Position numbers and translations under genes: made by a program. Under the pieces are notes generated by a model. That model searched no databases. It was given only the letters and a program-made list of their open reading frames with translations, and was not told the origin of the DNA. Below are positions 1 through 7,744 of a stretch of DNA of 64,000 nucleotides, one piece after another. Source of the stretch: CBDBIG01 sp965205845 [NCBI: bacterium] (GTDB lineage Bacteria > SAR324); the NCBI GenBank assembly GCA_965205845.1, contig CBDBIG010000001.1:1-64000 (forward strand), given 5' to 3'. Each line of letters opens with the position of its first letter. Position 1 is the first letter of the stretch.

Positions 1-1335
1 GAGCTCGTTGAGGGCTGTTTCGATCTGCTTAGGCAGTTTTTCAATTTCCACCTGGGCATGTTGGTATGCGTGCTGGGTCATATGACCCGTTTGGAGGCCT
101 GTTTCCATGGCAACACGCAGCAAAATCACCATTTGTGCCAAAGCTGCTTTGGTGGAAACCACACATATCTCGGGTCCCGATCCTTGTAAAATCACTTCAT
201 CTGCCATATAACTCAGCGAGGAACCCATGACATTGATAATGCCTGCGGTTTTGGCACCCGCGGTTTTGGCAAACTCAAAGGCTTTGCGTGTGTCAAAGGT
301 TTCGCCTGATTGAGAGATGCACACGACCAGGTCGTTTTTGTCGACCACGGCAAGGTAAGGAAATTCATCCGAACTCAAAGCGTGCAAGGTAAGCCCACTA
401 AGGCGCGCAAAAAGGTATTGCCCCATCATGCCCACGTAGTGGGTGGTTCCCACGCCCATGAGATAGCTGTTTTTGGCGGTGATAATGCACTTGGCCATTT
501 GCAAAACCCCCTGAATGGGTGACGCAAGGGCATTGCGCACGGTTTGGGGTTGGTCAAAAATTTCTTTAAGCATATAATGGGCATATTCCCCCTTACGGGA
601 GGTTTCGGGGTCCCATTCAATATGCAAAGATCGCAAGGGAACAGCGCTACAATCGGCGAGCTTCATCACGCTCATCTCGTTTGCAGTAATGATGGCGTAT
701 TCGCCATCCTCCAATACCAAGGCTTCGCGGGTATAAGCCAAAAAGGCATTCACATCAGAGGCCACAAACATGCGCTCTTTCGAGCGCCCCAGTACGATGG
801 GGGACCCATTGCGCAGGCAGTAAATGGCTTTGGGATCAAGGGTGCTTATCATGCACAAAGCATAGGAGCCTCGCAGCTGGCGCACAGCCCGCAAAAATGC
901 TTGCCCCACCTGGCCACACGCGCGATACTCCTCGGAAATCAGTTGCACAACCACTTCAGTATCGGTCTCAGACACAAAACACACACCTTTGGACTGCAAA
1001 TGGGTGCGCAGCTGGTGGTAGTTATCAACAATACCGTTGTGTACCACGGCAAATCGCCGGTCATTCGACTGGTGTGGGTGGGCGTTTTGCTTCGAAACCC
1101 TGCCGTGGGTTGCCCAACGCGTGTGTGCGATACCCAACATCCCTTTTAGCCGCGAAAAAGCTTCGCGCTGGGCCACTTCAGCAACGCCGCCTACATTTTT
1201 GCGGACCTCCAGTGTCGTTTCATGCACCATGCCTATACCGCAGGAGTCATATCCACGGTACTCCAGGCTTTGAATGGCACTAGAGAGTACCTCCACCACA
1301 TCTTGACTGCCAATTACCCCAGCTATCCCACACAT
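1..1335 (-). CDS. glmS: Glutamine--fructose-6-phosphate aminotransferase (isomerizing), 3' end cut by window edge
   Basis: GlmS makes glucosamine-6-phosphate from fructose-6-phosphate and glutamine, the first step toward UDP-GlcNAc for peptidoglycan and lipopolysaccharide. The frame stays open to the left edge for 445 codons; the family is about 610 residues, so the C-terminal part of the isomerase half is outside the window. The start is fixed by the type 2 amidotransferase N-terminus MCGIAG, where Cys2 becomes the nucleophile after Met removal; GAGAAAG lies just upstream as a ribosome site. RWATHG at 73-78 belongs to the glutaminase site, and SQSGETFDT near residue 342 is the sugar-phosphate loop of the first SIS domain. 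No glmS ribozyme-like leader is recognisable upstream, although I cannot fold the sequence. Identification is secure. Confidence 0.96.
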   Translation of the reverse strand, partial: MCGIAGVIGSQDVVEVLSSAIQSLEYRGYDSCGIGMVHETTLEVRKNVGGVAEVAQREAFSRLKGMLGIAHTRWATHGRVSKQNAHPHQSNDRRFAVVHNGIVDNYHQLRTHLQSKGVCFVSETDTEVVVQLISEEYRACGQVGQAFLRAVRQLRGSYALCMISTLDPKAIYCLRNGSPIVLGRSKERMFVASDVNAFLAYTREALVLEDGEYAIITANEMSVMKLADCSAVPLRSLHIEWDPETSRKGEYAHYMLKEIFDQPQTVRNALASPIQGVLQMAKCIITAKNSYLMGVGTTHYVGMMGQYLFARLSGLTLHALSSDEFPYLAVVDKNDLVVCISQSGETFDTRKAFEFAKTAGAKTAGIINVMGSSLSYMADEVILQGSGPEICVVSTKAALAQMVILLRVAMETGLQTGHMTQHAYQHAQVEIEKLPKQIETALNEL

Positions 1336-2492
1336 CTTTCTCGACCCACACGGTTCAATTTATTTAGCATATGCAAAAACCCCAGATAGACAACGGTGGG
1401 GTGATGTTTGCTTGAAAGGTGATGCGCTTCGACCGCCTACAAATGAACGGGCACCGTACTTTTTTACAGCCGCGTCGCAGATCTTGCTCAAAACTTTGAT
1501 CCGCTCCCATTACATCAAACACCACCCATCCGACTTTAAAGTTGCGTTGCAGAGCATGCTCAAAGCTTATAATGGGTTTCCATGATACCAAACACCACCC
1601 ATCCTACCGTCTCCCAGAGGCTAGCATGCCCAGGGGTTTTTTTCACGGGCCCGACCCAGATAACTCAAAAAAGGGGTTATCATGTGCTGGAGGAATCCGA
1701 CTTCCATGTGTCAATCCCACTGCCAGGGCACCCCAAATATTCTGCCCATGGCTTGCAATCACCTCGGTGGCACTCATGTAATCCACCGACCCACTCGGGC
1801 TCAAGGGAACGGATAAATGCCCTCTAAAATTTCAAGGTAAAACGCCTTGCCCAGGGCATCCGAAATGCGCTGGTACATCGCTTCACCCCTTAAAAATTAC
1901 CCCCTTAGGGGGGCCTTTGCCTGATGCGCTCTGTCGCGCCTAAGGTGACATCTTTCAATATTTAAAAACCCCGGGCGAATGTTGGCAGGGCGAATGTAGC
2001 CCAGTGAAGGCATTTCCCAAGGGAGCCCCCCCGGGGATGCTTACCCTCCCCTATTCGCCTGTAGCGCCGTAAAACATGATGCTGATGCAGGACAACACCA
2101 AGGGTGTTTGGTTGGTTAAACCATTGCCCTCACTTGGGAGGCACCTGCCAGCACACTTATTTTAAATAAGCCCCACAATTCTTTGCTTGTTACACACCAT
2201 CCTCACACAAATTATCAAGTTCTTACAAAGTACTTGCAAGTGGGCTTCATTTTTCCAGCATATTGCAATGTTCAAATGGGATCAAACGAAGCTTCTCCTA
2301 GCTATGTTTTTGGCATTTTGAATGAATAGGGAATTTTGACAACGGGTGCATGAGCCACCCCTTATGGTGATGAAGGGCAACCAAAGCATGGTGATACAAA
2401 AATACATCGGACACCGAATCACAAAATTTTATTCCATGGTGCGTTGTGCTATGTCGGCGTTGGGATTTCGGCGAAAGACCAGGGTGGCTAGC
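1336..2492. other. Long intergenic region, no convincing gene
   Basis: About 1.15 kb separates glmS from the divergent gene at 2493. The part to about 2100 is rich in G and C runs; 2160-2340 is AT-rich and probably holds the promoter of the downstream gene. A 25-codon minus-strand frame at 1801-1878 (starting MYQRISDALGKAF) and the frame at 1364-1591 have no recognisable family and may be scraps of a decayed gene. A perfect short hairpin, AACACC-AAG-GGTGTT, lies near 2095. Nothing else stands out. Confidence 0.5.
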
Positions 2493-3095
2493 ATGAAAAA
2501 AACCAGCTTGTTTTTGGTTTTTGCACTAGGATTGTACGCAAATGCTACGCAAGAGGATAGCCTGGCAAAGTTTGTTCAAAGCAAAGAATCTGCCTCCCTT
2601 TGTGAAAATCAAGTTTGCAACTTTGAGCATAGGGTTGCATTCACAGTGGGAAGTATTCTCTTTACTCAAGGATTTTTGCCTATTGGTTTACTCGGCTTAG
2701 GCCTTATCAACCCTGGTACGTACCGTGGTTACCACAAGGATTCACAGGAAAAATCCCCTAACACAGAGCAAAACCACGATGATGAATTAGAACGTAACGG
2801 TGAAGTGCAAGGTCGAGGCAATCCGTTGAGTTTTGGGCACCCTCAAGACAACGTTAAAGCCGTTTACAATCATGAAACCAATGCTTCTCATGAAGACAGA
2901 AGTCGCGTTTTTATTGCAACTGTGCTATCGGAAGTCCGTCATCTTAAAGCAAACAAGCAAAAATCATTTTTGCTTGAAGCCCCGACAAGCATTGTGGCCA
3001 TCGAAGTCGCCAACATGCTAAAGCATTGCGGCTGGCAAGCATGGGTGGATGACAAAAAATTGTTGGTGGTACGCAGAAAAGTAAACTATTCGTGA
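2493..3095 (+). CDS. Hypothetical secreted or membrane-anchored protein, 200 aa
   Basis: I do not recognise the family. The chosen start at 2493 gives a clear signal peptide: MKK, a hydrophobic stretch (TSLFLVFALGLY) and an ANA-T cleavage-like site near residue 18. The longer frame from 2346 would bury this signal behind 49 unlikely residues. Residues 45-72 are a second hydrophobic, Gly/Leu-rich segment that could cross a membrane. The middle (about 78-130) is polar with many Asn, Glu, His and Asp. The last 60 residues look folded, with alternating hydrophobic positions and a conserved-looking HCGWQAWVDDKKLLVV segment. It reads away from glmS and stands alone. Base use is more AT-rich than neighbouring genes, which could mean recent acquisition. 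Confidence 0.6.
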   Translation: MKKTSLFLVFALGLYANATQEDSLAKFVQSKESASLCENQVCNFEHRVAFTVGSILFTQGFLPIGLLGLGLINPGTYRGYHKDSQEKSPNTEQNHDDELERNGEVQGRGNPLSFGHPQDNVKAVYNHETNASHEDRSRVFIATVLSEVRHLKANKQKSFLLEAPTSIVAIEVANMLKHCGWQAWVDDKKLLVVRRKVNYS

Positions 3096-3408
3096 GCAAT
3101 AGTGGTCATCATTCTTTTCAATGCGCGCACACGATGCTCCCAGGGGTACTCGAAAGGCATACATCTTTGAAAAAGAAACGCTTGCCACTCCACATGGCCG
3201 ATTGGGGGTATTTTTTTCTTAGAGATTGCTTAAATGTGTGCGATGTAAACGGAAAAAAGGGTCGCCCTACGCGTGGTGGTACGTGGTGGGCTAGCCCAAA
3301 CCCTTTGGTTACTCAAACAAAAGAAGCGCCGCGCAGCCTTTAAAAAAACCTACAACCCTTGATTCGGGGTTTGCTCGCACAAAGTCCCCCTGGGGGTTTT
3401 GGGTGGGT
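3096..3408. other. Intergenic region between convergent genes
   Basis: About 310 bases between two convergent genes. A short C-run/G-run inverted repeat (CCCCCTGGGGG, 3386-3396) followed by TTTT sits just beyond the receptor gene's stop and may help end transcription. The 83-codon frame at 3092-3343 has no family features. Confidence 0.4.
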
Positions 3409-5670
3409 TTATGGCTGTACATCGTCCCAGCGTAAAGCGATGCGCCATTGGCGACCAGGATGGGGTTGGTTATCCACCTCAGCATAGAGTTGATGGGTGA
3501 GGTTATCCACGCCCAGGCGTATTTTAAAGCGTGGGTTTAGCACAAAGGTGGTATGGAGATTGAAGATACTATAAGCGGGAAGTTGGCGGGTATTGGCGAG
3601 ATCTACATAGCGCTTTGAGCGCATAAGCCCTTCGATTTGGGCAAGGAGGCGACCGCTTTGATAGCCCACAGCCCCTCGGGTTTCGTGACGCGCAGCCCCT
3701 GGCTTCAGGTTTTTATGATATCGAGGATCTTGAGCTTGTACATTGAGTACAAGAGGGTTTTGCTGGTTCGCACTGGCGGTGAGTTTCCATGCTTGCCAGC
3801 GGGCTTCCAAAAACAGTTCTACGCCGTAAGTACGGGTAGAGGCAAGGTTTGCATAGCGAAACAAACTGGGGGCATCGCTGCGCGCAAGGGTGCTAATTTC
3901 GTTTTCGGTTTCTTGCATAAATCCCAGAATTTCTGCCTGCCAGTGGTTTGAATCTTTGGAGATCCCCGCCTCGAGAGAGCGTGAGGTTTCCACGCGTAAA
4001 TTGGGGTTGGCAAGGGTGGTTTCATTGTTAAAGGCATGGGTTTCGTACAACGAAGGCCCGCGCCACCCTGTACCCAAGGAGAGTTTAGCAGTAATCCCAT
4101 GGGTATAAATGCGGTTTGCCGCCAAGTGATACGTGAACTGCGGTGGAAAACCGCTCAATGCATCCGCACGAAATTGTGCTTGTGCCACATGGCTGGGGGC
4201 TTGGTGTTGTAAGTACAAAAATACGGCACAACCCTTTTGGTTGGTACCAAAGTGCGTATCGGTTACGGTTTGGCGTTGGGCTTGGCTCCCCAAACCCAAG
4301 GTTAGCGAACCGCTGCTGCGCGTGCCATCTACCTTGAACCCAAAGCGTTTGTCTTGAAAGGCAGATTGCAAGCTGGGTGTATTGAGTTGGATGTTCTCGT
4401 TGCGCTTTGAATCGCGCGCTTGACCATGGGCTTGCCAGCCCCATTTCCACAAAGTGGGCGGGGTACTTAACAAAGCGATTTTTGGCGAACGATCCACAGC
4501 TGGGGTTCGAGGCACGCGCCGTATTTGCAAATAAAAATGCTGTTCAACCTCACGGCCGTATGGGCGAGGGTCCGCCACCCCACCCAGGCCAAGGTTTTCT
4601 TGACGCCCTGCACCCCCCTCAATGCGCAATTGCGCAATGGGTATTTGCTTTGCATTTGCAAGGGGGGGCTTGTTGGCATTATACAACGGGGTTTGCCAGC
4701 CTCCTTGTATTTGGAGTGCTTTTTTTTGATTACAACGGCGTTGGTAAAAACCCTTACCTAAAGCAAGGGCGCAGGGGTTGTTGACCAAAGACCTTCCGTG
4801 TTGGCGCAGGGGATCAAAAAACACGTAGTCACCCTTGGCTTCGACGGCACGCAGATTCCAATCCCAAACATCGCCCTTGGACAAGCGGGAGGTTGAAGGG
4901 TTGCCCTTTACCACTATGGGTTGCAAGCGTGCGTGCTGTTTGGAAATCCCCAAGGGCTCCGCATTGAGGGTATTTTTTGGGAGGGGAAGGGTAGGGGGGT
5001 GGGGTGGCTGCTTGGTGGCAAAAGAAGGGTTTAAAGTACTGCTTTGCCCAAAGGCCAACCAGCGCAAACCACCCTCACCCACGCCATTTTCCCCCCAAAG
5101 GGTGTTATGCTGTGTGCTATGGGTCCGAATGTCAATCACCCCACCCACAGCCCCAGGGCCATAGAGCGCACTGGCACTGCCGCGCAAAATTTTGATCGAT
5201 TTTACCCGATCCAAAGAAATGGTGCTCAAATCGACCCCACCCAAGCCCTGGGCACGCAAAGCAGAAAGGTTGATTCCACTGCTGGCGAGGGGAATGCCGT
5301 TAAGCAGTACCAAAGTGTGTTCTGCCCTTAGGCCACGCATGCGTACATACACTTTGTTCAATGTACCCCCTTGGCGCACCACGCTTAACCCTGGGGCATT
5401 TTGCAACACCTCAGCAAGGCTTTCTCCACGTTGGCGCGCTTGTTCAATGTGGCTTTGGGATAGGCTAATCTGCGCCCCCATAGCGAATGCATGGGTTAAG
5501 GGCAAGGTCTCTTCGGAGGCACGCACCTCATGCTCCCCCCCTTCAACCAGTACTTGTCGGGGCTGTTTTGGTGGGTTGGTGGGGGCTTGGTGTTGTGCAA
5601 AGGCCATCGAACAATAGCCCAACATGCTGTGTAAAACACCCATTCCAAGGGCCCATTGATGAAAATGCAT
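3409..5670 (-). CDS. TonB-dependent outer-membrane receptor (BtuB/siderophore-type)
   Basis: An outer-membrane gated transporter that would import a scarce ligand such as a siderophore or cobalamin using TonB energy. The 753-residue length fits the family. A signal peptide ends near AFAQ (residue 26). The plug domain spans about 60-180 and shows the classic order: a QxGES-type motif (RQRGESLAEVLQNAPG), MRGLRAEHTLVLLNGIPL and IKILRGSASALYGPGAVGGVIDI. The rest is the beta-barrel, ending with the receptor-type DNLTHQLY and RQWRIALRW. The start codon follows the upstream tonB-like stop directly (TAA|ATG), so the two are translationally coupled. The substrate cannot be told from sequence; a glycine/proline-rich insertion near 215-250 is unusual. 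Confidence 0.9.
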   Translation of the reverse strand: MHFHQWALGMGVLHSMLGYCSMAFAQHQAPTNPPKQPRQVLVEGGEHEVRASEETLPLTHAFAMGAQISLSQSHIEQARQRGESLAEVLQNAPGLSVVRQGGTLNKVYVRMRGLRAEHTLVLLNGIPLASSGINLSALRAQGLGGVDLSTISLDRVKSIKILRGSASALYGPGAVGGVIDIRTHSTQHNTLWGENGVGEGGLRWLAFGQSSTLNPSFATKQPPHPPTLPLPKNTLNAEPLGISKQHARLQPIVVKGNPSTSRLSKGDVWDWNLRAVEAKGDYVFFDPLRQHGRSLVNNPCALALGKGFYQRRCNQKKALQIQGGWQTPLYNANKPPLANAKQIPIAQLRIEGGAGRQENLGLGGVADPRPYGREVEQHFYLQIRRVPRTPAVDRSPKIALLSTPPTLWKWGWQAHGQARDSKRNENIQLNTPSLQSAFQDKRFGFKVDGTRSSGSLTLGLGSQAQRQTVTDTHFGTNQKGCAVFLYLQHQAPSHVAQAQFRADALSGFPPQFTYHLAANRIYTHGITAKLSLGTGWRGPSLYETHAFNNETTLANPNLRVETSRSLEAGISKDSNHWQAEILGFMQETENEISTLARSDAPSLFRYANLASTRTYGVELFLEARWQAWKLTASANQQNPLVLNVQAQDPRYHKNLKPGAARHETRGAVGYQSGRLLAQIEGLMRSKRYVDLANTRQLPAYSIFNLHTTFVLNPRFKIRLGVDNLTHQLYAEVDNQPHPGRQWRIALRWDDVQP

Positions 5671-6510
5671 TTATGGTTTAAACCGCACAGTTAGGCGCAA
5701 CAAGGCACGCACAGGTTGCTTTTGCACGGTAGGCTTAGAAAATCGGGCCTTAGCATAAGCCTGCCGCGCCGCTTTACCATAACCCCATTGTGGGGTTTCA
5801 GCCAAAACGCGCACATTTGCCACGTTGCCTTGAGGGGTAATCGAAATTTCAAGCACGGCCCATCCTGTCTGCTTTGCCCGCCGTGCTGCCAAGGGGGCTT
5901 GCAATAAGGGCAGCTCCAGCAGGCGAAAACCCGCATCCAAGCGTTGGCTTTCGATTTGCTTGCCACCAAGGTCTTCGTTGGTCGATGCATGCCTTTTTGT
6001 CCCAACCCTTTGATGAATTGGTGATGGTTCTTGTGAGGGGTTTGGCGTCGAGGAAGCTTGATCTAAAGTAGGGGCTGCTTGTGTGGGTATTTGGGGGGAT
6101 GCTGCCTCCTCTAAGGCAGGGGCTGCTTGTGTGGGTATTTGGGGGGATGCTGCCTCCTCTAAGGCAGGGGCTGCTTGTGTGGGTATTTTGGGGGAGAGGG
6201 CCGCCGCGGGCAAAGATGCGTTTTGAAGTTGCCTTTGTTTTTGAGGCACTACTTTGGAGGGTTTTGTTTTTTTGGGTAAAGCCGCCCGAGCAGAGCGCAA
6301 AGTTTTGGGCTCTACCGCCACCACTTGCCAACGCTGAACATTCCCTGCCGACAACGCCACCCGCTTTTGAAGCCATGGGGCATCAGAACCCGCATTCCAA
6401 AATGCCTGGGGCGCCACCACAAAACAAGTCCACAACCCACCCATGCCTAAAGCCACCAATCCCCGCAGCCAATCCTTGATGCACAAACCCTGCACAAACC
6501 CCAAACCCAT
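5671..6510 (-). CDS. TonB-like energy transducer with repeated proline/alanine-rich linker
   Basis: A 279-residue periplasm-spanning protein that should couple the inner-membrane proton gradient to the receptor encoded next to it. One N-terminal membrane segment is visible at about 13-35. A long Pro/Ala/Gln linker follows, containing a 16-residue unit (PALEEAASPQIPTQAA-like) repeated about 2.5 times. The C-terminal domain (about 195-279) has the TonB pattern: GWAVLEISITPQGNVANVRV followed by ARQAYAKARFSKP. No ExbB or ExbD genes lie in the window, so this TonB must use motor proteins encoded elsewhere. The linker repeat comes from a 48-bp tandem duplication and could vary in number between strains, changing the reach across the periplasm (inference). 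Confidence 0.8.
   Translation of the reverse strand: MGLGFVQGLCIKDWLRGLVALGMGGLWTCFVVAPQAFWNAGSDAPWLQKRVALSAGNVQRWQVVAVEPKTLRSARAALPKKTKPSKVVPQKQRQLQNASLPAAALSPKIPTQAAPALEEAASPQIPTQAAPALEEAASPQIPTQAAPTLDQASSTPNPSQEPSPIHQRVGTKRHASTNEDLGGKQIESQRLDAGFRLLELPLLQAPLAARRAKQTGWAVLEISITPQGNVANVRVLAETPQWGYGKAARQAYAKARFSKPTVQKQPVRALLRLTVRFKP
6071..6190. repeat. 48-bp in-frame tandem repeat in the TonB linker (about 2.5 copies)
   Basis: Units begin at 6071, 6119 and 6167 with GGGGCTGCTTGTGTGGG; the third is partial. The period is a multiple of three, so the frame is kept. The copies are almost identical, pointing to recent slippage or unequal exchange. Confidence 0.9.
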
Positions 6511-6689
6511 TTAAAAAATTGCAGAATACCCTCGTTTTTAACAATGACACAACTTGAAATTATTTTTTACAGCACCTCCCTTGCCTAATCGTGAAGTGGA
6601 CACATACATTTTTTTGCAAACACCGCAGGTAACCACTCCCCAACCCCGTCAGTATGTATGGCCCATGAAGTGTATCAAAGGATTTGCCT

Positions 6690-7556
6690 TTAAAGGGTGT
6701 CGAAGCTGCCCAGAATGCGAACGCGGTCGGAACCTTGTTGCAAGCGTTGCAGGGCTTGTTCAACGCCTGCACTGTTGGTGAGGTCGATATAAAAAATATA
6801 GGTCCACGGGTTGGGCCGCGCGGGGCGTGATTCAAGGCGACACAGGTTGAGATTTTGCTCTTTGAATACCTGCAAAATATCGTAGAGCAAGCCAGGGCGA
6901 TCGCGTTCTGGCTCAATTAACAGTGCGGTTTTCTGTTTCCGAAAATCGAGCGGCGGCGTGGTGCTGGCCAGCTGTAACACCACAAAGCGCGTTACGTTGT
7001 TGGGGTGATCTTGCACATCGTCTGCGCGCACCATATCGGGGTATGTCAAACCAAATTCATAGGTACACACCGCCGCCCAGCCATCGGTTATGGGGTGTGA
7101 CAGCAGTTTAATCCCCGATTCAGCATTGGAGCGTGTCAGATTCACTACGGGTTTATGCATGTAGCGTTGAATGTTGCTGTAGCATTGCTCCCAAGCAACG
7201 GGTTGGGCATACACCCGCTGCAAATTTTTAAGTGGCTGATTGCTGAGCAAACTAAGGCGCACTTTTAGGGAAACCTCCAGCACAATTTCCAAAGGGTGGC
7301 GGGTGAGGGCATCTTGAGTTAAATGGACGGTGCCTGAATCGGCATTTTCAATGGGCACCACGCACAGTGCGTCGGGATCGTTTGTGCTCTGTTGAATGCT
7401 CTCTAAAATGGTGTCGGTGTGGCACACAACAGGGGCTTTGGTTTGGTTAGCACAAAGCTCTTGTTTCACCTTTAGGGCAGCGCGCTCACTAAAGGTGCCC
7501 TCGGGTCCTAAGCAGTAAATGCGTTGAATGGTCCGCAAGGGGGTGTAGGCTACCAT
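6690..7556 (-). CDS. pheA: Prephenate dehydratase with ACT domain
   Basis: Converts prephenate to phenylpyruvate in phenylalanine synthesis. The 288-residue protein is the monofunctional type without a fused chorismate mutase. The catalytic domain (about 13-195) shows LGPEGTFSERAA, PIENADSGTV and the TRF motif at 189-191, whose Thr is catalytic in characterised members. The ACT domain (about 208-288) carries PGLLYDIL and the ESRP signature at 242-245, so feedback control by phenylalanine is expected. The first 20 codons and the upstream region lie in a 101-bp tandem duplication, so a second ATG and a truncated copy of the N-terminus sit upstream. The chosen start is the one in frame with the full protein. 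Confidence 0.95.
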   Translation of the reverse strand: MVAYTPLRTIQRIYCLGPEGTFSERAALKVKQELCANQTKAPVVCHTDTILESIQQSTNDPDALCVVPIENADSGTVHLTQDALTRHPLEIVLEVSLKVRLSLLSNQPLKNLQRVYAQPVAWEQCYSNIQRYMHKPVVNLTRSNAESGIKLLSHPITDGWAAVCTYEFGLTYPDMVRADDVQDHPNNVTRFVVLQLASTTPPLDFRKQKTALLIEPERDRPGLLYDILQVFKEQNLNLCRLESRPARPNPWTYIFYIDLTNSAGVEQALQRLQQGSDRVRILGSFDTL

Positions 7557-7698
7557 GGATTTTACTTTGAGTGTGTTTTTAAAAAACGTGCTTACACGCC
7601 CTCGGGTTCTAAGCAGTAAATGCGCTGAATGGTCCGCAAGGGGGTGTAGGCTACCATGGATTTTACTTTGGGTGTGTTTTTAAAAACCGTGCTTACAC
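7497..7698. repeat. 101-bp direct tandem duplication covering the pheA start
   Basis: Copy 1 is 7497-7597 and copy 2 is 7598-7698. I count four mismatches over 101 positions. The unit holds the first 20 codons of pheA, its start codon and about 40 bases of 5' flank, so any promoter or ribosome site in that flank is present twice. Confidence 0.95.
7592..7657 (-). pseudogene. 21-codon upstream frame: duplicated 5' end of pheA
   Basis: The upstream copy of the duplication carries an ATG at 7657 with the same context as the pheA start. It reads MVAYTPLRTIQRIYCLEPEG-Val, then stops at the repeat junction, 35 bases before the true start. It is either an inert by-product or works as a translated leader for pheA. 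It is not phenylalanine-rich, so it is not a classical attenuator peptide. Confidence 0.6.
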
Positions 7699-7744
7699 GC
7701 CTTAGCACTTTGGGTGCGCACTTTAACAAGCATACTTGCTTTGT

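Noticed and set aside
1-1400. glmS ribozyme
   Set aside because: Such ribozymes lie upstream of glmS in other groups; the region beyond 1335 shows no recognisable core.
2346-2492. Longer start for the small secreted protein
   Set aside because: It adds 49 residues before a clear signal peptide.
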